Below, piece after piece: positions 48,512-59,674 of a DNA stretch of 64,000 nucleotides. Within the stretch, counting starts at the first letter, position 1. Each line of letters begins with the position of its first letter. The DNA is taken from assembly GCF_008831285.2 (NCBI RefSeq), contig NC_045138.2, forward strand, positions 8,337,205 to 8,401,204. The letters run 5' to 3'. The position numbers and the translations under genes are program-made. The DNA comes from Nymphaea colorata (lineage: Eukaryota > Streptophyta > Magnoliopsida > Nymphaeales > Nymphaeaceae). The notes beneath the pieces were generated by a model. That model did no database searches. It worked only from the letters and a program-made list of their open reading frames with translations, and was not told the DNA's origin.

Positions 48512-49265
48512 TAGGCAGTTCGGCCCGAGCTTAGACTATGTGAACTTGGGGTGACGTTGACAGGACTGGGTTGAGCTGATCCAGAGCACAAGTTAGGGTT
48601 TGTGGGTTACCTAGTTAAGGCCGTGTTTGCTGTTGAAACTGACTCAGTATGGCTCAATGCCAACTCAGTATCAAAAATTTAAACCAAACGCGGTCAAAGA
48701 TCGAGGACTCGACCCACGTCAACACTTTAAATTGATTCTTTGACTTCAACCCAAATTGCTCGAGCTATACGCAATTAAGACAACTTCATTAATTTTTTTC
48801 AAAAAGTATATAATGATAATATTGTATTAACAAATAACAACAATTATTAACTCAGTTGGGTCAGGTAACTTATTTGCTGTTGTTTGTGAATGCCTAGAAA
48901 TTGAAATCAGCCAGCTATTTTTATGGCCAAATGATTTTTTTCAATTGTACAGTTAAAAACCGTTGCATAAGGTATATTACTGGCAACCAATTGCTTGACC
49001 ACAATTTTTAGTGACAAAATGCATGTTTTTTGCAATGGTCTTTAGTAATACAAGATAAAAACTAATCATTCAATATACCATAAAGGCAGCCGGCTTATTT
49101 CAATTTTCATATATAGAAAATGAATCACGACCCTAGTATGTATATTTGTCAAATGGATAGTAGGTGAGAGCCGTCCGATTATTTGCTGTCTATTTTTTTA
49201 TTATTTTTTATTTTTTTCTCTCTTTCCGACCGTCCCTCTTCTGCGACTGCTTCCCTCTCCCTCGT
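48512..49265. other. Unassigned spacer
   Basis: No gene or recognisable element. Confidence 0.4.
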
Positions 49266-49642
49266 TAAGGGTGAACACGAGTTGAGTCGAGTCTGAGTTC
49301 TATCAGTTCAAGCTCGAGAGAGAATAGCTTGACGGAAGTAGCTGGACTCGTTTGACTCGATTAAGGCTTGATAAATCCGTTTGAATAGAATTGATATTCA
49401 TCGTTACGTGTTGAACTCGAACTTGACTCGACTAAGGATCGACAAACTGGTTTGAATAGAATTGATATTCATCGTTACATGTTGAGCGTGAGTTTGACTC
49501 GATTAAAGCTCTACAAACTTATAAACTCGTTTGAATATATCGACTTGATTAAGACTAGAACTCTACTCAACAGGTACATGTTGAACTCGAACTTAACTCG
49601 ATTATTTAAACGAGTCAAGCTCAACTCGTTGTCCACCCCAAC
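49266..49642. mobile_element. Inverted-repeat MITE rich in ACTCGA words
   Basis: Starts TAAGGGTGAACACGAGTTGA; the reverse complement of its end is TTGGGGTGGACAACGAGTTGA. Inside, a block beginning GAATAGAATTGATATTCATC occurs twice (49384 and 49456), and GAACTCGAACTT repeats. End sequence resembles hAT-type MITEs. No exact target duplication could be assigned. Confidence 0.55.
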
Positions 49643-50803
49643 CCTCCCTCTCACCAGTCACCACGAACACAGTTTAGATGAGTGGGATAACCATCCACCC
49701 ATCCTCACCCTTACCGCTCGGTGCCTCACTAGCAGGCCCGCCAGACTCAGTAGACATCGAGAAATGGCGTCCATCTTCACTCTTCCGGCACTCTTTTGGC
49801 ATCCCTCCTCGCGCGCGCGGAGAGGGAGAGAGAGAGAGTGTCTAAAATACATTGGGCGCCAGCCGATAGACAGACGGTTGAAAAAATCTAAGAGTCCTCA
49901 TATATATTATGCGCGCTCACTTGCGATTGAAAAGGATACGTTGTGAACATTTGACCGATTACTTTCACTATTGATTGATTATTTTATGATGACGAATGAG
50001 GATTTGGTTCCTTTTGGCGTTTGTATTGATGACTATAGCGGCAATTGCTATCTGCAGACTATGGTTTCTAGTTGTCGATCAAAGAAATATCGAAGCTCAA
50101 CTCCTCGCGGGACCTACGGGACGACGACAAGGAGAGAATAATGGGTCGGGGAAGATTGAAAGGAAAAAAAAAAAGTCTTTGTATAGTACCAAATTAATGC
50201 ATCTGATCTCTCTGCGTATTAAGTTAACACCATGGAAGCACTGTCGTTGGAGGTAGCTTTGTCGGCATCTTTCATTACACATACATACATAACTATCTAT
50301 CTATCTATCTATCTATCTATATGTATGTATATATAAATAATATCTTAATTCTACTAGCCATCGTAACGCAGAAGGATTTTACATTTTCGTGTGTCTCTAT
50401 GTTAATTGTGTATAAAACTTAAAACTTCATTTTTCAAGATTATAGACGCTAGAACACCCGCATTTATGTATATTAAATAAGTACCAAAACTATGTGAATA
50501 GTTATACATGAACTGATGATTTATATAAAAAATTACTTTTCAAATTTAAAGTCCAAATCATCATCACCCTTTTGGAAAAATTGCCTTGCGTATGACACCT
50601 CATGAATTACAAGGAAAATTGATTGAAGTGCTCAAAACTATCACACAAGTCATTGACCATATACCAAGTTCCTTTCCAAAAAACCATCCTACTAGAGGGC
50701 ATGGCTCCTACGTTTACTAGAAAATGAATCAAAGAATACAAGAGAACAAAGAATCGAACCCAGTGCTCAACAACACATACATTGGTAGTCACTTCAACTC
50801 AAG
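49643..50803. other. Unassigned spacer with a (TATC)n tract
   Basis: A TATC tetranucleotide run lies at about 50293-50320. No gene recognised. Confidence 0.45.
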
Positions 50804-50995
50804 GGCAGAGCCAAGGGGGGCGCAAGGGGCCTCCCTCCTCCCTTTCTTAGTTTTTTGTTTTCAAATTTACATGTAAATTTAAAAAAAATCTCACTATCTT
50901 ATATAATTTTTTTTTTAAATTATATTTCGGCTCTGTCAAAAGTTTGAAACATTAATTTGACCCCATCATGAAAAATTTCTAGCTCTACTCCGGTT
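50804..50995. mobile_element. Possible small MITE (GGCAGAGCCAAG ends)
   Basis: Left edge GGGCAGAGCCAAGGGGGG and right edge AAATTTCTAGCTCTACTCCG are loosely inverted relative to each other. A related edge occurs near 22800. No target duplication identified; tentative. Confidence 0.3.
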
Positions 50996-51426
50996 TCAAC
51001 TATTAGACGTCAAACACTTAGACCACATCCCATGATGGATTAGAGACTGAGACAAAAACCAAGTGGGAAAACCATGTTATCCAAGCACAGTGATTATCGA
51101 AGTAGGAAAGGTAATCCGTTATTGTTGATGGAAGTATAACCCTAACGATCAAGATGGAAATACCGACCACTATCTCTCGTGAGAAATGACGATTTGTGTT
51201 GTAGGATGAGAAATCCCTTTTGTTTCTTTCTGAGTGCATTATCTACCCAAAATACCAGCTGCCATTGGCCGCATTGTAATTGGGAGACACCTCCACCTTC
51301 CATGGAACCATATTGTTGCCCTTTGCAGATTACCATCGTGGTCAACGGTTACCTTTCCTCTCCTGAACGTTACCCATTTTTTGGCAAAAGGGGGTCCTCT
51401 CTCTACATGGTTTACCCACCATCAGC

Positions 51427-51510
51427 AACACTTACCGCCTGTTTGGATAGAAGGAGATGGGGAGAAAGGAATGGAAAGAAAGACCTTTCATGTGTTTTCG
51501 GCAACACTTA
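51427..51510. repeat. Partial tandem copy of the left end of the Harbinger-like MITE
   Basis: CAACACTTACCGCCTGTTTGG and the following 50 bases repeat almost exactly from 51502 onward (period about 76 bp), ending in the same CCTTTCAT-ATGTT block. Confidence 0.8.
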
Positions 51511-51837
51511 CAGCCTGTTTGGATGGAAGGAGAAGGGGAGAAATGAATGAAAAGAAAGACCTTTCATATGTTCGGATGACTAATTAATAAAGAGTGAAAT
51601 GAAATGAGAGCTAGTAGCTATCTTTATGTGCAAAGAAAATGAAGGAAAAGAAAATAAATTTTTAATGTAATTTCAATCCCTTCAAAAATAGAGAGATTGT
51701 GAGAGAAAGGAATGGACGTTTCCTCCATTTCCTTCTCCTTTCCCTCTTCATTCCCTTCCCTTCCCTTCCCTTCCCTTTCATTTTCTTTCCCTTCTATCCA
51801 TTCATTCCCCTCTCTTTCCTTCCATCCAAACATAGCA
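51511..51837. mobile_element. PIF/Harbinger (Tourist-like) MITE
   Basis: Left end CAGCCTGTTTGGATGGAAGG; right end reverse-complemented TGCTATGTTTGGATGGAAGG. The trinucleotide TTA flanks both sides (51508-51510 and 51838-51840), the usual target of this superfamily. The interior contains CCCTT/CCTTC runs. Non-coding. Confidence 0.75.
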
Positions 51838-51840
51838 TTA

Positions 51841-52326
51841 AGTTTCTTGTAGCGATAACTTCTTCTAACACCTTGTTTTCAAGAAAGCTATCTCTGTTCT
51901 TCACCAGTCATATCGTTTCATCCTCCTCCCTACCATGGGCAACAAACATTTCTTGCTACTTTCCTGCTTCCTTGGCTCTGCACCTTGGAGCTCCTAAGAT
52001 CAAGGTCCAATTTGAACCCTAATCCCCCCGAATACTCTCTGTCTCCTCGATATTCATCCTCCTTGTGCATGGTTGAACCGTTGAAGTCCTTGAACTAAAG
52101 AAGCACATATAAGGTTCTTTCAATTATGAGAACTACATGTGTGTTGATATATGATAAATTACCAACTCTTTCACAAAATAAGTAAATGGAAAGATGTGAC
52201 ATAGATGATTGAGGTTGTAACTTTTGTAACATTCAACACCTGGTTTGCTTAATTTAAAAGTATAAATACATCTTTACAAATATCCAAAATGCCAGACTGA
52301 AGATTATTTTTTGGGGCATTGTAAAC

Positions 52327-52369
<43 letters not shown>

Positions 52370-52539
52370 AATGGTTAGTATCTTTGTTTTTGACATATAA
52401 ACCACAACGATTTTATACAATGTTAGATTAATTGTGAAAAAAACGGCTAAAGGTGTCACAAGTTTCAATGTCATGATTTTGTTAATTACTCTCTATCGTT
52501 CTCTCCCTATATATATATATATATATATATATAAGAAAA
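51841..52539. other. Unassigned spacer with TA tracts
   Basis: TA tracts at about 52331-52364 and 52509-52532. No gene seen. Confidence 0.45.
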
Positions 52540-52759
52540 TTGAATGATAATTCTATTTTTTTTAATCTGCACCATTCAATCCAACATGGTAGACGGTTAA
52601 GAGAAAAACAAAGAAAAAAAAGTGATAGACATTTTTGTTATCTAATATTAGTTTACACTTTTTTTTCCTTGTTTTTTTCTCAACCAAGTATATGCTTTAG
52701 ATGGACTACCTTGGTTAAATTGGCTAGGTGATTATAGATAATCAGATTTATCGTTCACT
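52540..52759 (+). mobile_element. TA-microsatellite-embedded MITE, copy 3
   Basis: Starts TTGAATGATAATTCT after the TA tract at 52509-52532 and ends GATTTATCGTTCACTCAC before the next TA tract (52764-52784). Shares AAAAAAAGTGATAGACAT, TTAGTTTACA and CTTTAGATGGACTACC with the other copies. Confidence 0.75.
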
Positions 52760-52784
52760 CACTATATATATATATATATATATA

Positions 52785-53019
52785 TTGAATGGTGATTGTT
52801 ATTTTTTAGATTCACCGGCCTATCTAATCAAAACTGTTTGATTCATCATAATCAATTATTAAGAGAAGAAGAAAAGGTGATGGATGTAGATGACGAATGT
52901 TTTCATCATATGGTATTAGTTTACATATTTTTCTCCTTGTTTTTCGCTCAACCATCCAGTGCTTTAAATGGACGGTCTTGGTTAGATGGTGAGGTGACTT
53001 TGGATAGCCAGAGTCATCA
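52785..53019 (+). mobile_element. TA-microsatellite-embedded MITE, copy 4
   Basis: Starts TTGAATGGTGATTG directly after the TA tract and ends GATAGCCAGAGTCATCA. Same interior blocks as copies 2 and 3. The right side is not followed by a TA tract, unlike the others. Confidence 0.75.
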
Positions 53020-53227
53020 AAGAAGCACAAAGGCCCCTTTATTCTCCTAGCCTCCGAGGTCTTGGGAAGTGTCGGCGTTAGTGACGGTAATAGTACATCC
53101 TTCAACTTAGGTACCACACTTCACCACTTAAAATGCATATACATAATGCCCACATGAATCAAACTAGAGAAGAAACTTTATATTTTTATAGGCTTTTAGT
53201 CCAACCAACTACGCTGTACCCTTTGAG

Positions 53228-53670
53228 TAAGCCTGGGCAACGGGCCGGGCTGCCGCCGGGCCGGCCCGGCCTGGCCCGATCGGACCCGGGTCCGGGCCAG
53301 GGAAAACCTGGCCCGGGCCGGACCCCGGCTCGATAGGCCGGCCCGGCGGCGGCCCGGCCTGGCCCGACTCCCCGCTCTCCCTCAGACCCTCTCCACTCCC
53401 GACTCACGCTCCCCCTCCCTCTCCCTCTCCGCTTCCCCTCTCCCTCTCCCTCTCTGCTCCCGCTCCCCTTCTCCCTCTCTGCAGCTCTGCTCCCGCTCCC
53501 CCTCTGCTCCCCCTCTCCCCCCTCTCTCTCCCTCCTCCTCCGTCTCCCTCTCCCTCTCCATCCTCCTCCGTCTCCATCAGAGCGCGACGAGAGGGCGAGG
53601 GAAAGGGGCCAGGAGGACGACCCGTCGAGCCGGATCGGGCCGGCCCAGCTCGGCCCGATGCCCAGGCCTA
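53228..53670. mobile_element. GC-rich hAT-like MITE, 443 bp copy
   Basis: Starts TAAGCCTGGGCAACGGGCC; the reverse complement of its end starts TAGGCCTGGGCATCGGGCC. A perfect 8 bp target duplication CCTTTGAG flanks it (53220-53227 and 53671-53678). The centre is a CT-rich run of TCCCTCTCC words (53400-53580). No transposase sequence. Confidence 0.88.
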
Positions 53671-53925
53671 CCTTTGAGATCAGAATATGTGTGCATCCTT
53701 AAACATTTCTGTCCATATTTATATGAGTTTACCCATCTTTTGTCCAGCTTTCATGAGGCTGACTTGCCTATGACGCGCACAAGCAGGCCTTGATAATGGG
53801 CCTCTCTGCTGTGCATGTCATAGGGATCGCACTTTTCATGTCCTCCTCCTTTGTTAATCCAAGTATATAATCTGCTTCAAGTTTTGAATTTTATACATCC
53901 AATCATATTGGTGAATGCATAATAT

Positions 53926-54336
53926 TAGGGGTGGGCATCGGCCCAGCCCGGGTCGGCCCATCGGGCCCGAAACACGGGCCCAAGCCCAGCCTGATATCTT
54001 GGGTCCCGGCCGGCCCATTTGAGTTTCACCCCACGCCCAACGGATGATACTTCGGCAGTCGTCCAGTGCGGCCGTCGCTGTCGAAGACGCGGAAGGGGGA
54101 GCGGGAGACGGAGGGGGAGAGGGAGACAGAGGGGGAGGGGGAACGCCAGGCAGAGGGGGAGCGGGAGATGGAGGAGGACTGGGGAGGGGGAGGGGGAACG
54201 GGCCAGATCGGGCCGACTCAAGCTGCGTCATTTGGCCCGGGTCCGGCCTGGAACCCAGTTTTCCTAGCCCGGATCCGGGCCCGACCGGGCAGGGTACCGG
54301 GTACCCGACAGAGGCCAGGCCTGATGCCCACCCTTT
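53926..54336. mobile_element. GC-rich hAT-like MITE, 411 bp copy
   Basis: Starts TAGGGGTGGGCATCGGCCC; the reverse complement of its end starts AAAGGGTGGGCATCAGGCC. A perfect 8 bp duplication CATAATAT flanks it (53918-53925 and 54337-54344). The centre is a GA-rich run (54090-54200), the complement of the CT-rich core at 53400-53580, so the two copies lie in opposite orientation. Confidence 0.88.
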
Positions 54337-54344
54337 CATAATAT

Positions 54345-55390
54345 CTATATATTTAAAAAAACTGGATGTCTAGATGAAGGCGTGTAAAACTTTTACATTT
54401 AACTATCATATCATTCTTAACTTCTAAAAATTCAGTTCAGATATCGAAGCTTCATATTTTTTCTTTTATTATTTTCCATTTTGCATCTACTTGTGTTTAG
54501 ATTTTCTATTAAAAGAACTTACAAATACCAAATGACGCAATGAGTGGCCAGCACATTCTGAAACCCTAAGCCAAGTCGCAAATTGTTTGTTTTCTACAAA
54601 CCTATGGCAGAGCTGGCAACCCAATTTCAGATTTTAAAAATTACAAAAAGCACGTTAAAGTTTTGCTGATAATTGCCAAACAAAATTTCTTTGTTAGAAG
54701 TTCACCCTGGGTTAAAGCTTGCTATTATTAAAATAACTGCAATTTTATGTGCCATCTTTTCAGACTAAATAGTGCATGCTTCTTTGTTTCCATGGAAAAA
54801 AAAAAGTTGATTATTACAACTTCATCCAACTTTTATGAACCTTAAACTTTAATGGACCTTCATTTGGCAGTTGTGAGCAAAAGCCTGACCTCCTAAAATG
54901 CAAAATAAAAAAAGTTTGGAGCTTGTTTTCCAATTAAGGCAAATAGTTGTCCCTCAAATGAATTATCTCTTATAAAAAAATTGAAATTAGTTTGCAGCAT
55001 CACCACACAAAGTAAGGATGGCCACTTGCACTTCTATTCCCAAGGAGGCAATAAGCCATCATAATTATATCATCTTCCTCTTCTGCCTTCTTCAATGCAC
55101 TTTAGAAGGCATCAACCTTGTATTGCTCCACATGGGCTGCTCATTGAAAGCACAACTGCTTGCATTTTCATCAGGGTGACATTATTATTGTGAAACATCC
55201 ACTACAGTACATTTGCCCTTCAACTTTTTCTTAATAAAAGTCTCAACTTGATTAGCCACTTTCAAAACTTACCAATTTTTAGGCTCATTGTGGTGTTCCT
55301 GAATTTGGTGCATATCACCCTGTATCGTTTGATATGCATTGTTATGTGGTCCTTTGGCCGATACAGGCCAAAGGATAGAAGCTGATATAC
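54345..55390. other. Unassigned spacer
   Basis: No gene recognised. TATCG/CGATA words occur near 55322-55362, as at 20440-20590. Confidence 0.4.
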
Positions 55391-55693
55391 CATGTCACAT
55401 AGGTGTAGATTTGGGTATATGTGTAGTCATTGGTATAAAAATTTTCAAAAAAACTTGGATGCAGAGACATGACATACACATATGTATATATTTGTATGTA
55501 TATATGAATGGAGAGAGTGGTGTTTATAAGATTTTAAGCGAATAAATACATATGTTCATTGTTTCTACTTATAAAATAAAAAATTATTATACAAAAATAC
55601 TAAAATATACTAACAATTCAAAATAGCAGTGTGTCCTGACACTTGCGTCCATCCGTGTCGACATGGGTGCGGTGTCCATGTGATAGCGCCTAT
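55391..55693. mobile_element. Degraded element related to the 41133 family
   Basis: Left edge CATGTCACATAGGTG; right part GACATGGGTGCGGTGTCCATGTGATAG, whose words resemble the ends of 41133-41571. No target duplication was found; limits approximate. Confidence 0.45.
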
Positions 55694-56087
55694 ATGTATG
55701 TCTATATGCACATTGTTAGGCTTCTGACACGCAACCAAATCCAGATTTTACAACATTAGTTCATCCTTCACTTTTCCTTATCCAGGACAGGTTGGGGACT
55801 GTTGAAGTGGTCAAGAAAACTCAATTTAGGTAAAAAGACCCGTTTATCCCTTCATAGAAATCATTTTGGATGCTAAACTATAAAAGCCATAATAGTTGCT
55901 TTCACAAAACTAATTGCATATATAATACAAACAAATCAACTTGATATGATCCCCAATGATAATAAATGCATTTAGTCAGATTTATTAAAGAAAACGGGAT
56001 TCAAATGCTAACTATATGGCCCATGAAAGAAGATTTTTTGTTCTTTTAGAATGTGAGAACAAGTTGTTCTCCTTGTTCTTCTTTAAT

Positions 56088-56339
56088 TAAGCCTGGGCAA
56101 CGGACTGGCCCGACACTCGAAACCTGGTCCCGGAGCTGGCCTGACACTTAAAACCTGAGTTCAGCCTGATTAAATTAATATTTTAGGATAAAATAACATA
56201 TAAATATAATTAATTGTAATAAAATATAATAATTATATATAAAAATCAATAAAATATATATTAAGAAAAAATCTTATCGGGCCCACTCAGGGCCCAAGTC
56301 AGGCCGAGTACTAGGTACCCGACCCGACGCCCAACCTTA
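56088..56339. mobile_element. GC-rich hAT-like MITE, 252 bp copy
   Basis: Starts TAAGCCTGGGCAACGGAC and ends CCCGACGCCCAACCTTA, with an AT-rich core containing ATATAATTAATTG. The flanks TCTTTAAT (56080-56087) and TGTTTAAT (56340-56347) form an 8 bp duplication with one mismatch. Confidence 0.8.
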
Positions 56340-56347
56340 TGTTTAAT

Positions 56348-56930
56348 ACGCTTCATTATTTATTAGAGCAATGTGTTCCAAAGAAGACAGAGTTCCATAC
56401 TCTCAGCAACCAAACACCCGCACATGGTATATGGCAACTGGGACAAAATTGTTAAAGGTCTCGAGTACCTCACTGTTCGTGCCAATGAAAATTGGTAGTG
56501 CTGCACATATGATTGCCACTAAGTGAATAAGGTGGCGGAGCATTTGCACTATGAAGATTTTATAGTGACAAATTGCCTTTGCAAGTGCAGACTTATATAA
56601 TTTGGGAAGTTATTGAACAGAAAAAAAAGGGTCTATAATAGTGGAAAGCCTTTGCGGGAGATTAGTCTCACTATCTAAGTGAAGGCTGAGGCCTTTCCTT
56701 CCTTTTCATCGGTTTAGGGCTGCTTTTCATGTCTTGAAGGTGGTGTCTTGCTATTAGTTTCAATATTTTTAAATTAGCTATTAGTAAATACAAAGACTGT
56801 GTTGGCGGACATGGGCTGATTTGGTGTCGTATCCGCTAACTTTTTAAGGGGGCCGTATCGGCCACCACATTGGCTGGTGTGTATCGGCGACGCACACCAA
56901 TATTAATAACATTGCTTTGGCATATAGTAC

Positions 56931-56975
<45 letters not shown>

Positions 56976-58043
56976 AAACCAACCATCCGGCTTCTATGAC
57001 TGGATGTCTTTTTTATATTTTGTGACACTAAAAATCAAAGTAAATGGTGCATTCCATGACTGCAGTTGATTGTCCATAGTTTTTATCCATAGAATGCACC
57101 ATTTGACATAGAGATAGAGAGAGAAAGAGAGAGATTCATAAATACAAGACCACTATATTAAGAGACAAAAACTAGGCCCAATAAAAATAAATATCAAAGT
57201 GTTTTTTTTGGTAATCTAACCTTATAGATTTAATCTCAAGAGTGATATGATGAAGAACATGCATTAAGTTAGTCATTTCTTTACTTTAGTAATGTTTTTA
57301 AATAATAAAAAATTGAACGGCTCTTATTGTATCAAAATTATGATGGTAGAAAAATCAAATAATTTTTGGTATGGTCAGTACTAATGACATACAATTGCAG
57401 TTTCTCCTTTTTTTAAAATCCATCAAACCTTGATGTCCTCAAAGTCAAAATTGTCCCTTAAGCATACAAGGCACTCGCAAAGGATTTCCAGGTTTTGTCG
57501 ACTGGCTCACATTTCACTCCTTTTGAAATCCTTCCAAAGGTTTGGGTCATGCCCAGACTTTGAAAGGTAGAAGCCTGTTTGCTTCCTAAGTTCTGGCTCG
57601 ACAACGGGAACAGGAAGTGGGTGAGCAGCCCCAGCTAAGGAAGAATTACCGGCCCCAAACGAACATTTCCGCCATGAAAATGGATATGTACAACGATCCG
57701 ATAGATTTTTTTACAAAAATAAATTTGAATTAAAATATAATTTGTACTAAATTGATGTTTATGAACACAATAGGATGTTCAGATTTGTTTAAAACAATTT
57801 TGAAAACAGATTTTTGTCTCTTACCCAATTGGTTTGGTATCTACCAATCACTAAACATGTCTTGCGCAAGGAAAATAGAGAGGGAAGCTGAAATCCTTCA
57901 GCCATCTTGAGTTTCATCCAATTACTGCCATTCGATGCAAAGCATCATGTGGGTGTGATTAAACACAATTCTAATGCAATGTTGGTGAGGCGCCAAGCGA
58001 CGACGGCGGCATAGATAGATGGATTATTCCACCTATCTTTTCC
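56348..58043. other. Unassigned spacer with a TA tract and a short stem
   Basis: TA tract at about 56935-56974. A short inverted repeat, AAATGGTGCATTCCATGA versus its partner ending GAATGCACCATTT, spans 57041-57104. TATCGGC words near 56858-56890. No gene recognised. Confidence 0.45.
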
Positions 58044-58214
58044 GTCCCTCTTCCTCCCTCCCACTATGCCAAACCAAGGATGCCACCGGTACCATCCACC
58101 GACGTTGGTGGGCCCACTAGTTCTTGGTGGAGGACTAGCGGGCCCACCGGCATCGAAGGATGCCACTGGCAGCATCACTGGTTTGGCATAGATGGAAAGG
58201 AGGAAGAGGGAGAG
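58044..58214. repeat. Long imperfect palindrome
   Basis: The left arm (TCCCTCTTCC ... CTATGCCAAACCA ... GATGCCACCGG ... GGTGGGCCCACTAG) is mirrored by the right arm read in reverse complement (TCCCTCTTCC ... CTATGCCAAACCA ... GATGCTGCCAG ... GGTGGGCCCGCTAG). Arms are about 80 bp with a loop of about 10 bp around 58125. It could be a fold-back transposon or the template of a hairpin RNA. It contains no convincing coding frame. Confidence 0.8.
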
Positions 58215-59674
58215 AAGGAGGTCAAATCAAAGAAAGAGAAAATGTTAAAAAATATTAAAATAATAACACAAGACAACATTTTTAAGCCATCTGATTTAAA
58301 GATCAAATAGATCAACTGCCAATTTGACAAATAAATGCTAGAGTTTTCTACATATACAAAGCTGACATAAGCCTTAGACTTTATGGGTCTTAAGATACAA
58401 GCCTTGGGGTTTTATGCTACTTGACGAGCAACCAAGCCACTCGACCCAAGGTCGGTTTTGTCATAAACAAAAGAAAAAGCTCCCAATTTTTTCCCTGCAT
58501 TTTGATGGCGCCTGAAGTTCCAGGTGAGAGCGAAGACAGGGCTCCAAGCCAAAATCTAAAGAAATCATAGCCCATAAAAGCGACCTCTATCTCCATTTGT
58601 TCGGCACACATACACACGCACACATACATAAACGGAACAGCGCATGCTGCTAGCAGGAGCTGCAGGTCTGCTGAGACCAGGTAATACAGAACATGCATCA
58701 ATGACCATTGCCTTTGCCCAGTTTTAACTCATTGTGGGAAGCACGTAAATGGAGGCCACCATCCCAATGTGATAGGAACCGAGTACATCAAACTGCCAAA
58801 ATATGCCATCAGATCCATCTTGGCAGCCGATGCCACAAATTTCAGGGCTCACCTTTAGCAGCCCTCCAGTGTTTCAAAAGCAACTGTGGCATTAAGCTTT
58901 CAAACCCCAAAACAGATCCTATTTGCATCTTTCTTGCGCGTCTGGGAAGAGGAAATGGTACCTCTTCCCCTGGCAGAGTGGGCACCATCCGAACCTCATC
59001 AGTCCTGTTGCGGCCTGCTTGTGAAGCAAGCATGCTAATATATACTTTATACCTCACCATTCTTCAACAACCCATCTCATCAAATTCATATAAATTAAAA
59101 AGAAAACTAATCACATTAGTTTTTAATCAGAAGCTCATCCACTCAATGCCTTCAAAAATGGAAAAGCAGAACAAAGCTAAGCCAAACATCATAGGCCACC
59201 GTAAGTGCCAATTTGTTGAAAGTATAAGATACTCCAACTCAGTATTCTGTAGCACATTTATTTAGACAAGCTAACAAGTTGCCAAATCACACTAGTTCTT
59301 ACAGTTGTCCAGCCCTTCACTCCACCCAACAAGACCAAACCGAAGATTCTTACATACCAAGCACATGAAGATGAAGGTACACATAAAATATGTCTTGTCC
59401 ACACAAGGACTACTATATAAAGTAAGTTTTTTTTTTGCACCAAGTATCCCAGCTCAAGACCAGGGATCATTGATCAGGGAATTCCTTAATGCAAACAAGC
59501 CAAGAATGATTTGCCTTTTCGGACAACCTAATGGAATGATCAACCCTATGATCAGAAACCAATGCAAAGTAAGCAAAAACTCACAATGCAACAGCTATCC
59601 CATTTGGTTGCTTCAAGGAGGCACTCCAGGAACATTCACCCACTAAGAATACCTCCTTTGTGGTCTCCCTGCAA
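58215..59674 (-). other. Spacer and probable 3' UTR of the NF-YA gene
   Basis: Non-coding region following the NF-YA stop. A minus-strand AATAAA lies at 59257-59262, about 415 bp past the stop, and is a candidate poly-A signal. No other gene was recognised; a 185-codon plus-strand frame at 58708-59265 has no family resemblance. Confidence 0.45.

Noticed and set aside
49452-49946. 164-codon plus-strand frame
   Set aside because: Begins inside a MITE and crosses its right edge; the N-terminal part only translates the MITE repeats.
58708-59265. 185-codon plus-strand frame
   Set aside because: Antisense to the NF-YA 3' region, no recognisable domain, no splice or start context supporting it.
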